64,000 nucleotides of DNA from Candidatus Pseudomonas phytovorans (GTDB lineage Bacteria; Pseudomonadota; Gammaproteobacteria; Pseudomonadales; Pseudomonadaceae), in contig CP119325.1 in NCBI GenBank assembly GCA_029202525.1, positions 4,066,001-4,130,000 on the forward strand, in the 5' to 3' direction. Made by a program: the position numbers and the translations under genes. The notes below the pieces were generated by a model that had not been told where the DNA came from, did no database searches, and was given only the letters and a program-made list of their open reading frames with translations. This document shows, piece after piece, positions 1 to 8,032 of the stretch. The stretch's first letter is position 1; the number at the start of each line of letters is the position of its first letter.

Positions 1-1
1 G

Positions 2-1105
2 GCGGGCACTTTCAAGCAGCAGCTGGCCATTCCGTTATTCGTTACCGGGCGCATCAACCAGCCTCAGGAAGCCGAACTGATCCTGGCCCGCGGCCAGGCC
101 GATGTCTGCGGCATGACCCGTGCACTGATCTGCGACCCGCTGATGCCGAGCAAGACCGAACGCGGTCAGGTCGAAGACGTACGCGCCTGCATTGCCTGCA
201 ACCAGGCTTGCATTGGCCACTTTCACCGTGGCCTCGCCATCTCTTGCATCCAGCGGCCAGAAACCGGCCGCGAATTGCAGTACGGGCAGCTGACGCCCAC
301 CACTACGCCCAAGCGCATCCTTGTCGCCGGTGGTGGGCCCGCCGGCATGAAGGCAGCCGCAGTGGCCGCCGCCCGCGGGCACCAGGTAACCCTGTACGAG
401 GCCGGCCCGCAGCTCGGTGGCCAGGTCTTGCTGGCCCAATTGCTACCGCGGCGCAGCGAGTTCGGCGGCGCCAGCACCAATCTGCAACGGGAAATGGCCT
501 TGGCCGGTGTGGAAGTGGTCCGTAACACCCGGGTAGATCGCGCCCTGGTCGAGCGCGAGCGCCCCGACCTGGTCATTGCCGCCACCGGCGCTACCCCCTA
601 CTGGCCAGCGTTCGAGCGCACCGGTGAACTGCAAGTGGTGGACGCCTGGCAAGTACTGCGCAACGAAGTGAAGCTGGGGCGGTCGGTGCTGGTGATCGAC
701 TGGCGCTGCGACTGGATCGGCCCAGGCATCGCCGAACGCCTGGTCCGCGAAGGGCACCAGGTGCAGCTGGCAGTCAACGGTACCCATTGCGGCGAGAACC
801 TGCCGCTTTATGTGCGGGACCAGCTGGCCGGCGAGCTGCATCGCCTGGGCATCCCCATCACCCCTTATGCGCGCTTGTATGGCAGCGACGACAACACGGT
901 GTACCTGCAACACACCGCCAGCGGCGAAGCCATGATCTTCGAGGGCATCGACACCCTGGTGCTGTGCATGGGGCATCAGCCGGAAGACAGCCTGGCCAGC
1001 GAGCTGGCCGGCCTGGTAGAAGTGCGGCGCGTGGGCGACTGCCTGGCGCCACGTACCGCCGAAGAAGCGATTCACGACGGCCTGACGGTTGCCTGGTCGC
1101 TCTGA
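2..1105 (+). CDS. NADH:flavin oxidoreductase / Fe-S amine dehydrogenase (DgcA-like), 5' partial
   Basis: The frame is open from base 2, so the N-terminal FMN TIM barrel lies mostly outside the window; 367 residues remain. They start with the end of the barrel (motif LFVTGRI), then a 4Fe-4S cluster motif at visible residues C63-x2-C66-x3-C70-x11-C82, then an FAD/NAD(P) Rossmann domain with GGGPAGMKAA near residue 106. This architecture belongs to the 2,4-dienoyl-CoA reductase / trimethylamine dehydrogenase / dimethylglycine demethylase DgcA family, which oxidises N-methyl or enoyl substrates. The substrate cannot be read from this fragment. An XRE-cupin regulator follows 39 bp downstream on the same strand; regulators of that type often control amine and polyamine catabolism, which favours an amine substrate (inference). 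Confidence 0.85.
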   Translation, partial: AGTFKQQLAIPLFVTGRINQPQEAELILARGQADVCGMTRALICDPLMPSKTERGQVEDVRACIACNQACIGHFHRGLAISCIQRPETGRELQYGQLTPTTTPKRILVAGGGPAGMKAAAVAAARGHQVTLYEAGPQLGGQVLLAQLLPRRSEFGGASTNLQREMALAGVEVVRNTRVDRALVERERPDLVIAATGATPYWPAFERTGELQVVDAWQVLRNEVKLGRSVLVIDWRCDWIGPGIAERLVREGHQVQLAVNGTHCGENLPLYVRDQLAGELHRLGIPITPYARLYGSDDNTVYLQHTASGEAMIFEGIDTLVLCMGHQPEDSLASELAGLVEVRRVGDCLAPRTAEEAIHDGLTVAWSL

Positions 1106-1144
1106 GGCTGTACATACTGCGGCTTTTGCGACGGACCGACGTGC

Positions 1145-1744
1145 ATGAGCCAACTCCCCCCGCCCCCCGCCAGCGAAGCCGGGGGCACCGCGCCGCAATT
1201 CCTGGGCACCCGCATTCGCGGCCTGCGCAAGCGCCGCGGCATGACCTTGGCGGAGCTGGCCGCGCACAGTGAACTGACCGCCGGCTACATCAGCCAACTG
1301 GAACGCAATCTTTCCTACCCGTCGATCCCGGCGCTGTTCAACATCGCCCGCAGCCTGGGTGTGACCATCCAGTGGTTTTTTGCCAGCGAGGCCACCACTG
1401 CGCCCGAAGACCAAGGCTATGTGGTACGGCGCAACAGCCGCCTGAGCGTGCACTATGAAGATGGCATCGTCGATCAACTGCTCACCCCCCAGCCCAACCG
1501 CCAGCTAGAGATGCTGCACTCGCGCTTCCCCCCAGGCACCTATAGCCAGCAAAGCTACAGCCATGAGGGCGAAGAAGCCGGCTACATCCTGAGCGGCACT
1601 TTCGAGCTGTGGGTGAGCGAACGGCATTTCCAGCTGGGTGAAGGCGACAGTTTCAGCTTTTCGAGCCAGGAGCCGCACCGCTACGGCAACCCCGGTGAGG
1701 AGGATGCCGTGGTGATCTGGGTGATCACGCCGCCAACGTTCTGA
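1145..1744 (+). CDS. XRE-family transcriptional regulator with C-terminal cupin
   Basis: A 199-residue protein with an N-terminal HTH_3 domain (about residues 22-77; core GMTLAELAAHSELTAGYIS) and a C-terminal cupin_2 domain (about residues 120-190; motifs HEGEEAGYILSG and GDSFSFSSQEPHRY). This is the PuuR-like layout in which the cupin senses a small metabolite. It follows the flavin oxidoreductase closely and probably regulates it. The upstream sequence has no strong Shine-Dalgarno. The start was chosen because the HTH begins about 20 residues in, as usual for the family. The gene ends at a hairpin shared with the convergent azoR. Confidence 0.88.
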   Translation: MSQLPPPPASEAGGTAPQFLGTRIRGLRKRRGMTLAELAAHSELTAGYISQLERNLSYPSIPALFNIARSLGVTIQWFFASEATTAPEDQGYVVRRNSRLSVHYEDGIVDQLLTPQPNRQLEMLHSRFPPGTYSQQSYSHEGEEAGYILSGTFELWVSERHFQLGEGDSFSFSSQEPHRYGNPGEEDAVVIWVITPPTF

Positions 1745-1776
1745 AACTGTGGGAAGGGTTACCAGATACTGTGGGG

Positions 1777-1804
1777 AGCGGGCTTTTCGTATCGAAAGCC
1801 CGCT
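1777..1804. terminator. bidirectional terminator hairpin between XRE gene and azoR
   Basis: A perfect 10-bp inverted repeat, AGCGGGCTTT and AAAGCCCGCT, flanks an 8-nt loop. It sits between two convergent stop codons, and the arms end in T and A runs, so it can act in both directions. Confidence 0.7.
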
Positions 1805-1812
1805 AGTGTTGA

Positions 1813-2424
1813 TCAGGCAGCAGCAAACAGCTCATTGGCGATCTGCGCCTGGGCGGCATCAATCGCCTGGCTGCGCTGCTCCGGGCCATAGGCCAGGCCA
1901 TGGGCGCGGACGATTTCCAGGTTGGTAACACCGATAAAGCCCAGGAACACTTTCAGGAAGTCTTCATGCCCGGCGCCAGTCGGCTGGCCAGCGTGCAGGC
2001 CACCGGCGGTGGACACCAGTACCACCTTCTTGTTGCCGCACAGACCTTCCGGGCCAGCTTCGGTGTAGCGGAAGGTCTTGCCGGCCACGGCAACGCGGTC
2101 GATCCAGGCCTTGAGCTGGGTCGGCACGGTGAAGTTGTACATCGGCGCACCGATCACCACAGCATCAGCGGCCAGGAACTCTTCCAGGGTTTCTGCGCTC
2201 AGCTTGGCTTCGAAAGCCTGGGCGGCATCGCGCACGTCCTCAGGAGTACCTGCGGCAACCAGCGTGGCGGCGGAGAAGTGGGCGATGGCGTCGGCTGCCA
2301 GGTCACGGTACATCACTTCCACGCTTGGATCAGCGGCTTTCCAGGCTTCGACCACTTCACGGCTCAGCTGGCGGGAGGCGGAATTGTCGCCCAGGATGCT
2401 CGAATCGATGTGCAATAGTTTCAT
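1813..2424 (-). CDS. azoR: FMN-dependent NADH-azoreductase
   Basis: A 203-residue flavodoxin-fold protein of the AzoR/AcpD family, which uses NAD(P)H and FMN to reduce azo compounds and quinones. It is a cytoplasmic homodimer. Visible family marks are the N-terminal MKLLHIDSS strand, the phosphate loop SSILGDNSASR, PMYNFTVP in the FMN site, and STAGG. The reading frame extends 14 codons upstream, but ATG at 2424 has a good Shine-Dalgarno (AGGAGAG) and matches the family N-terminus. The upstream region carries a 7-bp inverted repeat (2527-2544), a possible operator. Confidence 0.93.
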   Translation of the reverse strand: MKLLHIDSSILGDNSASRQLSREVVEAWKAADPSVEVMYRDLAADAIAHFSAATLVAAGTPEDVRDAAQAFEAKLSAETLEEFLAADAVVIGAPMYNFTVPTQLKAWIDRVAVAGKTFRYTEAGPEGLCGNKKVVLVSTAGGLHAGQPTGAGHEDFLKVFLGFIGVTNLEIVRAHGLAYGPEQRSQAIDAAQAQIANELFAAA

Positions 2425-2526
2425 GGGACTCTCCTGTGATTGAAGACCGCTGCTTTGGGCGATCACGATGGAGATAATCCTACAGAGATGCGTAATGGCT
2501 GATAAGTCGGCAAAAATGCGCTAGTT

Positions 2527-2544
2527 TGTCCCACAAATGGAACA
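2527..2544. promoter_or_regulatory. putative operator upstream of azoR
   Basis: TGTCCCA-caaa-TGGAACA forms an inverted repeat with 7-bp arms (one mismatch) and a 4-bp spacer, about 100 bp upstream of the azoR start. A second GTGAGACA half-site follows at 2544-2551. The size and symmetry fit a dimeric regulator; which one is unknown. Confidence 0.4.
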
Positions 2545-2579
2545 GTGAGACATTCTAGCCGACTTTCCCTGACCGCCTT

Positions 2580-2617
2580 GGTTAACCGCTGCCACTCGTG
2601 AGCAGTAGCGGTTAACC
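2580..2617. repeat. perfect 11-bp inverted repeat between permease 3' end and azoR
   Basis: GGTTAACCGCT and AGCGGTTAACC are separated by 16 bp, which themselves contain CACTCGTG. There is no T-tract on either side. It lies 121 bp past the permease stop, so it may be a processing or termination hairpin or an operator. The rest of the 313-bp gap (2425-2737) shows nothing else I can name. Confidence 0.5.
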
Positions 2618-2737
2618 CAGTTCAGAGAAGCACAACTACTTTGAAACAACCTGGCTTTCATAAATTGCGTCACCGCCAGCCGAGCCTGCGAAGCGGATAT
2701 TCATCCGTGCGATGACGCTCTATCTAAAGGAACAGAT

Positions 2738-4099
2738 TTAGGTCTCAGCCGTTCTGGCAGCCAAAGCTGATCGCCTTTGCATCAGGCTGTAGTAGCAGGC
2801 TGCCGGGAACAGCAGACCCACTACCCAGGCCAGGTCGATGCCCTGCAGCGAAGCAGCAACAGGCCCGACGTAGAGAGAGGTGTTCATGAACGGGATCTCC
2901 AGCGCAATGGTGGCGAGAAACACGCCCACTGCGATCCAGTTGACCCGGCCATAGATACCCGACGGATCGAAGATGTCGGCAATCTGGTAGACCCCTTTGC
3001 GTAACGCGTAGTAGTCCACCAGGTTGATCGCCGTCCAAGGGATCAGGAAATAGCTCATAAAGAAGATGAAGTTCAGGAAGAACTGGATGAAATCATCCTG
3101 GGCCAGGGTACATAGAGCCGTCGCCAAAGCGCAGATCACCAACATGAAACCCGCCCGTACCCCAGGGGTGACCTTCAGCGCTGCAAACGGCTCGATTACC
3201 GTCACCGTCGACATGAAGGCGCCGTACAGGTTGAACACGTTGATCGCGATCTGCCCGTAAAGCACGAACGCTACCCCCAGCAGAGTGCCGCCACCGAGTA
3301 CGCCAAGCAGTTGCAGGCCAACGTTGTCGGAAAAACCGACGATGGCCTTGGCCAGCACCGCACCTAGCAGCATCATCCAGCTACCGCCGATGACCGTGCC
3401 CGCGTAGCTGTACCAGAACACCTGCCGCGTGGACGTATGGGTCGGAAGATAGCGCGAGTAGTCGGCCACGTAAGGCGCATAAGACAGCTGCCAGGTCACT
3501 GCGATGCTCACCGAGGCCAAGAAGCTGGCCAGGTTGAAGCCTTGCGCAGACCATTGGCCAGCGTCCATCGGCAAAGCCAGAGCCAGCAGCGTGGCGATGC
3601 CGAAGACCGCGATCGACAGCAGCGACAACAGCTTCTGCAGGCGGTGGATGAGCTGGTAGCCGAACAGCGCAACCAGGAAGCACATGCCACCGAGCAGAGC
3701 GATGTTGCCGCCGTTGCCGAACGGGCTCGCGCTGGCAATAGCCTGAGCGGCCAGCAGCGTGTTGCTGACGAAAAAGCCCAGGTAGATGAGCATCACGAAC
3801 AGCAACGGCACGATGGCACCGAATACGCCGAACTGTGCGCGACTCTGGATCATCTGCGGGATACCCAGGCGTGGGCCTTGGGCGGAATGCGAAGCCATGA
3901 AGATCGCGCCGATCAACGAGCCGAGCAGAATCGACAGTGCACTCCAGAACAGGTTGAGCCCCAGGCTGATCGGCAGCACACCAGCGGCCACCGTGGTGAT
4001 ATTGGCATTGGCGCCAAACCAGACGAAGAACAGCGAACGCGGCTCGCCATGGCGTTCGGTTTCCGGGATGAAGTCGATGCTTCTTTTCTCTACTTTCAT
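2738..4099 (-). CDS. NCS1-family cytosine/purine/allantoin-type permease
   Basis: A 453-residue integral membrane protein with about 12 hydrophobic segments in the NCS1 (nucleobase:cation symporter-1, CodB/PucI) pattern. It starts with a short hydrophilic stretch ending in ERHGEPRSLFFVWFGAN, followed by a TM1 region (ANITTVAAGVLPISLG) typical of the family. NCS1 proteins import nucleobases, hydantoins, allantoin, thiamine or related ring compounds with Na+ or H+. The ligand is not predictable here. The start has GGAGAA 6 nt upstream. It lies 12 bp downstream of a cysteine hydrolase on the same strand, so the pair probably imports and hydrolyses one nitrogenous compound. Confidence 0.88.
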   Translation of the reverse strand: MKVEKRSIDFIPETERHGEPRSLFFVWFGANANITTVAAGVLPISLGLNLFWSALSILLGSLIGAIFMASHSAQGPRLGIPQMIQSRAQFGVFGAIVPLLFVMLIYLGFFVSNTLLAAQAIASASPFGNGGNIALLGGMCFLVALFGYQLIHRLQKLLSLLSIAVFGIATLLALALPMDAGQWSAQGFNLASFLASVSIAVTWQLSYAPYVADYSRYLPTHTSTRQVFWYSYAGTVIGGSWMMLLGAVLAKAIVGFSDNVGLQLLGVLGGGTLLGVAFVLYGQIAINVFNLYGAFMSTVTVIEPFAALKVTPGVRAGFMLVICALATALCTLAQDDFIQFFLNFIFFMSYFLIPWTAINLVDYYALRKGVYQIADIFDPSGIYGRVNWIAVGVFLATIALEIPFMNTSLYVGPVAASLQGIDLAWVVGLLFPAACYYSLMQRRSALAARTAET

Positions 4100-4111
4100 G
4101 TCGTTCTCCGC

Positions 4112-4786
4112 TCAGCGCTGGGCAGCAAGTTGGCGTTCAAAGCGCGCAATCGTCTGCACGAATGCTTCTGGCTCATGGGCGAGATGGTCGGGTTCTGCAC
4201 TGAGCACGGAGGTCGCCGGCTGGTTGTTCCATCTGCGCAGCAACTGCTCGGCGGAGAAGATTTCCAGCCCGTAGAGCCAGTTGGAGAGAATGAACAGCGC
4301 CGAGTAGTGCGCGGAAAGCGTGGTCGCCGTGCAGCAGTCGGCGACCAGCACCAATTGGAAGTCGTGCTGATAGGCATCGAACAGGCTGCTCATGACGCAC
4401 ACGTCGGTCAGCACACCGGCCACTACCAGCCGCTTGATGCCCTGATCTTTCAAGGTCTCGGCCAGGTGCGTGCCGTGGAAGGCGCTGTAGCGTTGCTTGT
4501 CGATCACGACGTCGCCAGCCTGAGGCGCCAGGGCATCGATGATTTCGATGGCAGGGGTGCCGGCACAGTACGTGGTTGGTCGGCCCTGCGCGTCGACTGG
4601 TTCGCCGAATGCCAGGTTGCGGCCTAGCGCATCGTTGACATGGCGTGTGTAGAACAAAGGCAAGTTTCGGCTGCGGGCACTATCGATCAGCGCCGCAGCA
4701 TTTTTGATTACATTGTCGAAGCGCGGCAGGGGGAAGCTATCTTCCTGTTGAAGGTCTATTAGCAGAATGGCGGTGTCTTGGTTCAT
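4112..4786 (-). CDS. isochorismatase-family cysteine hydrolase
   Basis: A 224-residue hydrolase of the nicotinamidase / N-carbamoylsarcosine amidase superfamily. The catalytic triad is visible as D11 (LLIDLQ), K97 (IDKQRYSAF) and C130 (GVLTDVCV), with the cis-peptide segment just before the Cys. Such enzymes release ammonia or carbamate from amides. The frame runs 19 codons further upstream, but ATG at 4786 follows GGAAG at a good distance and starts right at the first beta strand. It is the first gene of a two-gene operon with an NCS1 permease, so the substrate is likely the permease's cargo or its breakdown product. Two palindromes lie about 75-120 bp upstream. Confidence 0.87.
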   Translation of the reverse strand: MNQDTAILLIDLQQEDSFPLPRFDNVIKNAAALIDSARSRNLPLFYTRHVNDALGRNLAFGEPVDAQGRPTTYCAGTPAIEIIDALAPQAGDVVIDKQRYSAFHGTHLAETLKDQGIKRLVVAGVLTDVCVMSSLFDAYQHDFQLVLVADCCTATTLSAHYSALFILSNWLYGLEIFSAEQLLRRWNNQPATSVLSAEPDHLAHEPEAFVQTIARFERQLAAQR

Positions 4787-4861
4787 CTGATTTCTTCCAG
4801 GTGCATGAGTCCGGGCGATACGCATAGGATCGCCAGTCGGCATGTGGGGAGCGGTTACGAA

Positions 4862-4905
4862 AACGCCGTACTGGCGTTACCCGCGAATACGAGAAATGAT
4901 CTCGT
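4862..4905. promoter_or_regulatory. paired palindromic operators upstream of hydrolase-permease operon
   Basis: Two perfect inverted repeats: AACGCC-gtact-GGCGTT (4862-4878) and ACGAGA-aatga-TCTCGT (4889-4905). Both have 6-bp arms and 5-bp spacers. Their centres are 27 bp apart, a little over two helical turns. Equal geometry with different arms suggests two regulators or two independent sites. Confidence 0.45.
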
Positions 4906-4915
4906 GGAAGGAATC

Positions 4916-4931
4916 AGCTAACTATCTGCCA
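4916..4931 (-). promoter_or_regulatory. candidate sigma54 (-24/-12) promoter for the hydrolase-permease operon
   Basis: On the minus strand TGGCAGATAGTTAGCT carries GG and GC elements exactly 12 nt apart, with TGGCA matching the -24 consensus and TAGC close to the -12 TTGC. Transcription would start near 4905, at the edge of the second palindrome. Sigma54 control would suit a nitrogen-scavenging operon. Single motifs of this quality can arise by chance. Confidence 0.3.
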
Positions 4932-5352
4932 GAAGCCATTTTGCTTGGCTGCTACAGCGGCAGGAAGGCGTCGCAGGGTTATCTGTAATGGTGCTGCCGC
5001 TCGTCTCAAGAACCCCATCATGGGCCCACAGGGCAACACGCGCACCCAGCCAAACGGGCGGGTGCTGACGCTGCCAAAGGAGGAGACGAGGCGTATCATG
5101 ACAAAACACTCTAGGGACTTCTCTAAATATCAAGCAATTACCAGGCCAAGATCAATGGCGCTGTAGACCGCTGTTTGCAGACGTGCCTTCCAACGAGTGT
5201 TACCGCGAATGCGTGGTATACCGTAATACAGGTGATACGGAGCGTAGCATTGTCCTAAGAAGCCCTTCAGATCGACAACCTCCGGCAGGTCGTGAGAGCG
5301 GAACATGGCCCCGATTGTGGATGGGTACAGGCCTCTGACGACTCAGGCATAA

Positions 5353-5369
5353 TGCATGCTCTGCATGCT
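5353..5369. repeat. tandem TGCATGCT repeat upstream of LysR gene
   Basis: TGCATGCT occurs twice with a 9-bp period, about 33 bp before the GTG start. Each copy contains the palindrome GCATGC. It may be an autoregulatory LysR site. Confidence 0.35.
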
Positions 5370-5401
5370 TAGCTCCCCCTATGTCCTAAGGTCGTCCGAA
5401 A

Positions 5402-6319
5402 GTGGCTATTGGTGAACCCCGAAATTTGAATGACCTCTTCTATTTCGCGAAGGTCGTGGAGGCTGGTGGTTTCGCTGCGGCAGGCCGCCTACTGGGCATT
5501 CCAAAATCCAGGTTATCCCGCCGTATTGCGGAATTGGAGGAGCGGCTCAACGCTCGCCTCCTTCAACGCACAACACGGCAGCTGAAACTCACGGCGGTGG
5601 GCGAGCGCTACCTGCACCACTGCCAGGCCATGCTACTTGAGGCCGAAGCTGCCGATGAAGCCGTAGCAAGCATGAGCAGTGAGCCACGCGGGCGCTTGCG
5701 GGTGTCTTGCCCGGTGGCGCTGGCGCATGCTTTTTTGCCGGACGTGATCAGCCGCTTTCTTGCCCAGTACCCGCTCGTGCAGCTGGACATGGTGCTACTC
5801 AATCGCCGGGTCGACCTGATTTCCGAAGGCATTGACGTTGCACTGCGCGTGCGAGACCTGGGCGATGAAGACCCGGCTCTTGTTACCCGCCGCCTGCGCC
5901 AGGCGCAAATGCAACTGGTGGCCGCGCCCGGTTTTGCCGACCACATCCGCGAACCGGCTGAGCTGGCATCACTGCCGGTGCTGGGCGCTGCCGAAGCAGA
6001 CCGGCTGGTGCACTTGCGCCTGTTAGGCCCCCATGGCAAACAGCAGGACATTGCCCTGGAACCGCGCCTGGCCATTGATGATTTCGTGGTACGTAATGCT
6101 GCTGTACGAGCTGGCCTGGGGTTCACTGCGCTGCCCAGCATGTTCTGCGAAGAAGAGCTGGAGCGCGGCGAACTGGTGCGCCTGCTGCCAGACTGGTCAC
6201 TGCCAGGCGGCTATCTGCAGGCAGTGTACCCGCACAGGCGCGGCGTACTGCCTGCGGTGCGGGTATGGATCGATCACCTGGCGGCATCATTCGAGGCCTG
6301 TGGAGAGCGATATGTCTGA
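5402..6319 (+). CDS. LysR-family transcriptional regulator
   Basis: A 305-residue LTTR with an N-terminal winged HTH (about residues 10-68; GGFAAAGRLLGIPKSRLSRR) and a C-terminal effector-binding domain (core LRVSCPVALAHAFLPDVI from about residue 98). The segment DVALRVRDLGDE is typical of the group-C AaeR/DhcR-like LTTRs. The start codon is GTG, with AAGG about 10 nt upstream. The stop overlaps the next gene by 8 bp. The divergent hydrolase-permease operon is 615 bp away, so LysR control of it is possible but not indicated by close spacing. Confidence 0.9.
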   Translation: MAIGEPRNLNDLFYFAKVVEAGGFAAAGRLLGIPKSRLSRRIAELEERLNARLLQRTTRQLKLTAVGERYLHHCQAMLLEAEAADEAVASMSSEPRGRLRVSCPVALAHAFLPDVISRFLAQYPLVQLDMVLLNRRVDLISEGIDVALRVRDLGDEDPALVTRRLRQAQMQLVAAPGFADHIREPAELASLPVLGAAEADRLVHLRLLGPHGKQQDIALEPRLAIDDFVVRNAAVRAGLGFTALPSMFCEEELERGELVRLLPDWSLPGGYLQAVYPHRRGVLPAVRVWIDHLAASFEACGERYV

Positions 6320-6671
6320 AAAGAAGATCAGCGAAGCCCAGGTGGCAGCGTTCTGCCTGAGCCTTCCGGGAGCACGGGAAGACTACAAATGGGGTGGTAT
6401 CCGGGTGTTCTCGGTGGCGGCCAACAAGATGTTCGCAGTGCTCGATCTGGCGGGCGCGGGGCTGTCTTTCAAAGTGGCCGATGAGCTGTTTCTCGGCTAC
6501 TGCGACCGCCCAGGGGTGCGGCCTGCGCCATACCTGGCGCGGGCGCGGTGGATCAGCATGGCGCTGCCCTACCCCATGGGGCGTGATGAGCTAACTGATT
6601 TGCTGCAGCGCTCGCACCAGTTGGTGGTGCGGCGGTTACCGAAGCGCTTGCAGGTGGGGTTGGTGATATAG
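6312..6671 (+). CDS. MmcQ/YjbR family DNA-binding-fold protein
   Basis: A 119-residue protein of the YjbR/MmcQ (DUF419) family, a CyaY-like/double-wing fold of unclear function. The family pattern is visible as the N-terminal helix ending in LPGAREDYKWGG, then NKMFAVLDL, then a strand-rich middle with LARARWISM and the C-terminal helix DELTDLLQRSHQLV. The ATG at 6312 lies inside the end of the LysR gene, with an 8-bp overlap, so translation is coupled. A BIME follows at once and probably ends the transcript. Confidence 0.85.
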   Translation: MSEKKISEAQVAAFCLSLPGAREDYKWGGIRVFSVAANKMFAVLDLAGAGLSFKVADELFLGYCDRPGVRPAPYLARARWISMALPYPMGRDELTDLLQRSHQLVVRRLPKRLQVGLVI

Positions 6672-6680
6672 GACAGCCTG

Positions 6681-6784
6681 TACCGGCCTCTTCGCGGGTA
6701 AACCCGCTCCCACAGTTACACCACAGGCTTCAAGGGATGTGATACCCCTGTGGGAGCGGGTTCACCCGCGAAGAGGCCGGTACA
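6681..6784. repeat. BIME: two head-to-head REP elements
   Basis: Two inverted copies of the Pseudomonas putida-type REP, TACCGGCCTCTTCGCGGGT and its complement after ACCCGCTCCCACAG, enclose a 32-bp spacer. The whole region could fold as one long stem. It separates the convergent YjbR and DUF1294 genes. Confidence 0.9.
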
Positions 6785-6792
6785 GCCACGCA

Positions 6793-7206
6793 TCAACCAA
6801 AAGGCAGGTAGTGCCCTGCAAAAAACAACCAGTCCGCCCAGAACACCTGGTGCACCAGCACTATCCCCCAGAACACCACCTGGTACGAAACCTTGCGGGT
6901 CTTGTGCCGGAACAGTTGCTGCGCCAGTAACGCTCCCGGCCAACCACCGAGCATTTCACTGGCATGCAGCACTTTCTCTGGCGTGCGCCACGCCTGGGTG
7001 CGCGCCTGCTGCTTATCCTGCCAATACAACAACAGGCTGATCAGGCTCATTGCCGGGTACAGCGCCAACGGCCACCAGGCCTGATCGTTCCAGGCCATAC
7101 GCGCCGCACCCAAACCAGGCAACAGGCAAAGCAAACCCAACAGCAGCAGTTTCAGGCGCACATTACGCACGCCTTCAGCCCGTTGCCCGCGCAACGCCTC
7201 AGCCAT
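6793..7206 (-). CDS. DUF1294 membrane protein
   Basis: A small membrane protein of about 137 residues with a DUF1294 signature: the hydrophobic segment LLLLGLLCLLPGLG, the central WWPLALYPAMSLISLLLYWQDKQQA, then WRTPEKVLHASEMLGGWPGALLAQQLFRHKT and a last membrane helix. In other members this domain is often fused to a cold-shock domain; here it stands alone. ATG at 7206 overlaps the uppP stop by 8 bp, implying coupling. A TTG six codons upstream (7224) is an alternative start. Function unknown. Confidence 0.82.
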   Translation of the reverse strand: MAEALRGQRAEGVRNVRLKLLLLGLLCLLPGLGAARMAWNDQAWWPLALYPAMSLISLLLYWQDKQQARTQAWRTPEKVLHASEMLGGWPGALLAQQLFRHKTRKVSYQVVFWGIVLVHQVFWADWLFFAGHYLPFG

Positions 7207-8032
7207 GGGCTGTGGACCAGTCAACCCAGCCGAACTGCCAGGTCGCCAGAATCAGCAGCCCGAAAACGATACGGTACCAGGCAAATGCCGCGTAGCTGTG
7301 GTTGGCAATGAACTTGAGCAGCGCACGCACAGCGATCATGGCGAAAATGAACGAAGTCACGAAACCAAGGGCAAACACCGGCAAGTCACTGGGCTGGAAC
7401 AGGTCGCGGTACTTGTAGCCCGAATACACCGCCGCACCGACCATGGTCGGCATCGCCAGGAAGAACGAGAACTCGGTCGCCGCCTTGCGCGACAGGCCGA
7501 ACAGCAGGCCGCCGATGATGGTCGAGCCCGAGCGCGAAGTGCCGGGGATCATCGCCAGACACTGGACAAAGCCGATCTTCAGCGCATGGCTCCAGTTCAT
7601 GTCGTCCACATGGTCAACCGCCACGCGGTGCTCGCGGCGCTCGGCCCAGAGCATGATGACGCCGCCGATCACCAGTGCCGTCGCCACGGTGATCGGGTTG
7701 AACAGGTACTCGTGAATCAGGTCGGCGAACAGTACGCCCAGTACCACCGCCGGCATGAACGCCAACAGCAGGTTACCGGTGAAGTGCCGTGCCTTGGGCT
7801 GGCTGGTCAGGCCGAACACCACTTCGAGAATCTTGCCGCGAAACTCCCACACCACTGCCAGAATCGCCGCCAGCTGGATGATGATGTTGAAAGCCATGGC
7901 CCGTTCACCGCCAAAACCTATCAGGTCGGCGACAATAATCTGGTGTCCGGTACTGGAGATCGGCAGAAACTCCGTCAGCCCTTCGACCACGCCTAAGATG
8001 ATTGCCTGGAAGGCAGTCCAAAAATCCATCAT
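7199..8032 (-). CDS. uppP: undecaprenyl-diphosphate phosphatase
   Basis: A 277-residue multi-span inner-membrane protein of the BacA/UppP family, which dephosphorylates undecaprenyl-PP to recycle the lipid carrier for peptidoglycan and O-antigen. Both signature motifs are present: EGLTEFLPISSTGH near the N-terminus and PGTSRSGSTII in the second half. The open frame extends 22 codons upstream, but ATG at 8032 follows GGGGGA and gives the family's normal N-terminus. A second ATG directly follows. DUF1294 is translationally coupled at its 3' end. Confidence 0.95.
   Translation of the reverse strand: MMDFWTAFQAIILGVVEGLTEFLPISSTGHQIIVADLIGFGGERAMAFNIIIQLAAILAVVWEFRGKILEVVFGLTSQPKARHFTGNLLLAFMPAVVLGVLFADLIHEYLFNPITVATALVIGGVIMLWAERREHRVAVDHVDDMNWSHALKIGFVQCLAMIPGTSRSGSTIIGGLLFGLSRKAATEFSFFLAMPTMVGAAVYSGYKYRDLFQPSDLPVFALGFVTSFIFAMIAVRALLKFIANHSYAAFAWYRIVFGLLILATWQFGWVDWSTAHG

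Larger units (their letters stand above)
4787..5401. other. 615-bp intergenic region between divergent hydrolase operon and LysR gene
   Basis: There is no convincing gene. The hydrolase side holds two adjacent palindromes (4862-4878 and 4889-4905) and a sigma54-like motif. The LysR side holds a tandem TGCATGCT repeat at 5353-5369. Short ORFs at 4945-5166 and 4914-5133 overlap on opposite strands and resemble nothing. A 22-codon ORF at 5098-5166 has an AGGAGG too far upstream (about 14 nt) to be convincing. Confidence 0.6.

Noticed and set aside
4914..5166. Small overlapping ORFs on both strands in the 615-bp intergenic gap
   Set aside because: No homology, mutually overlapping, and no convincing ribosome site.
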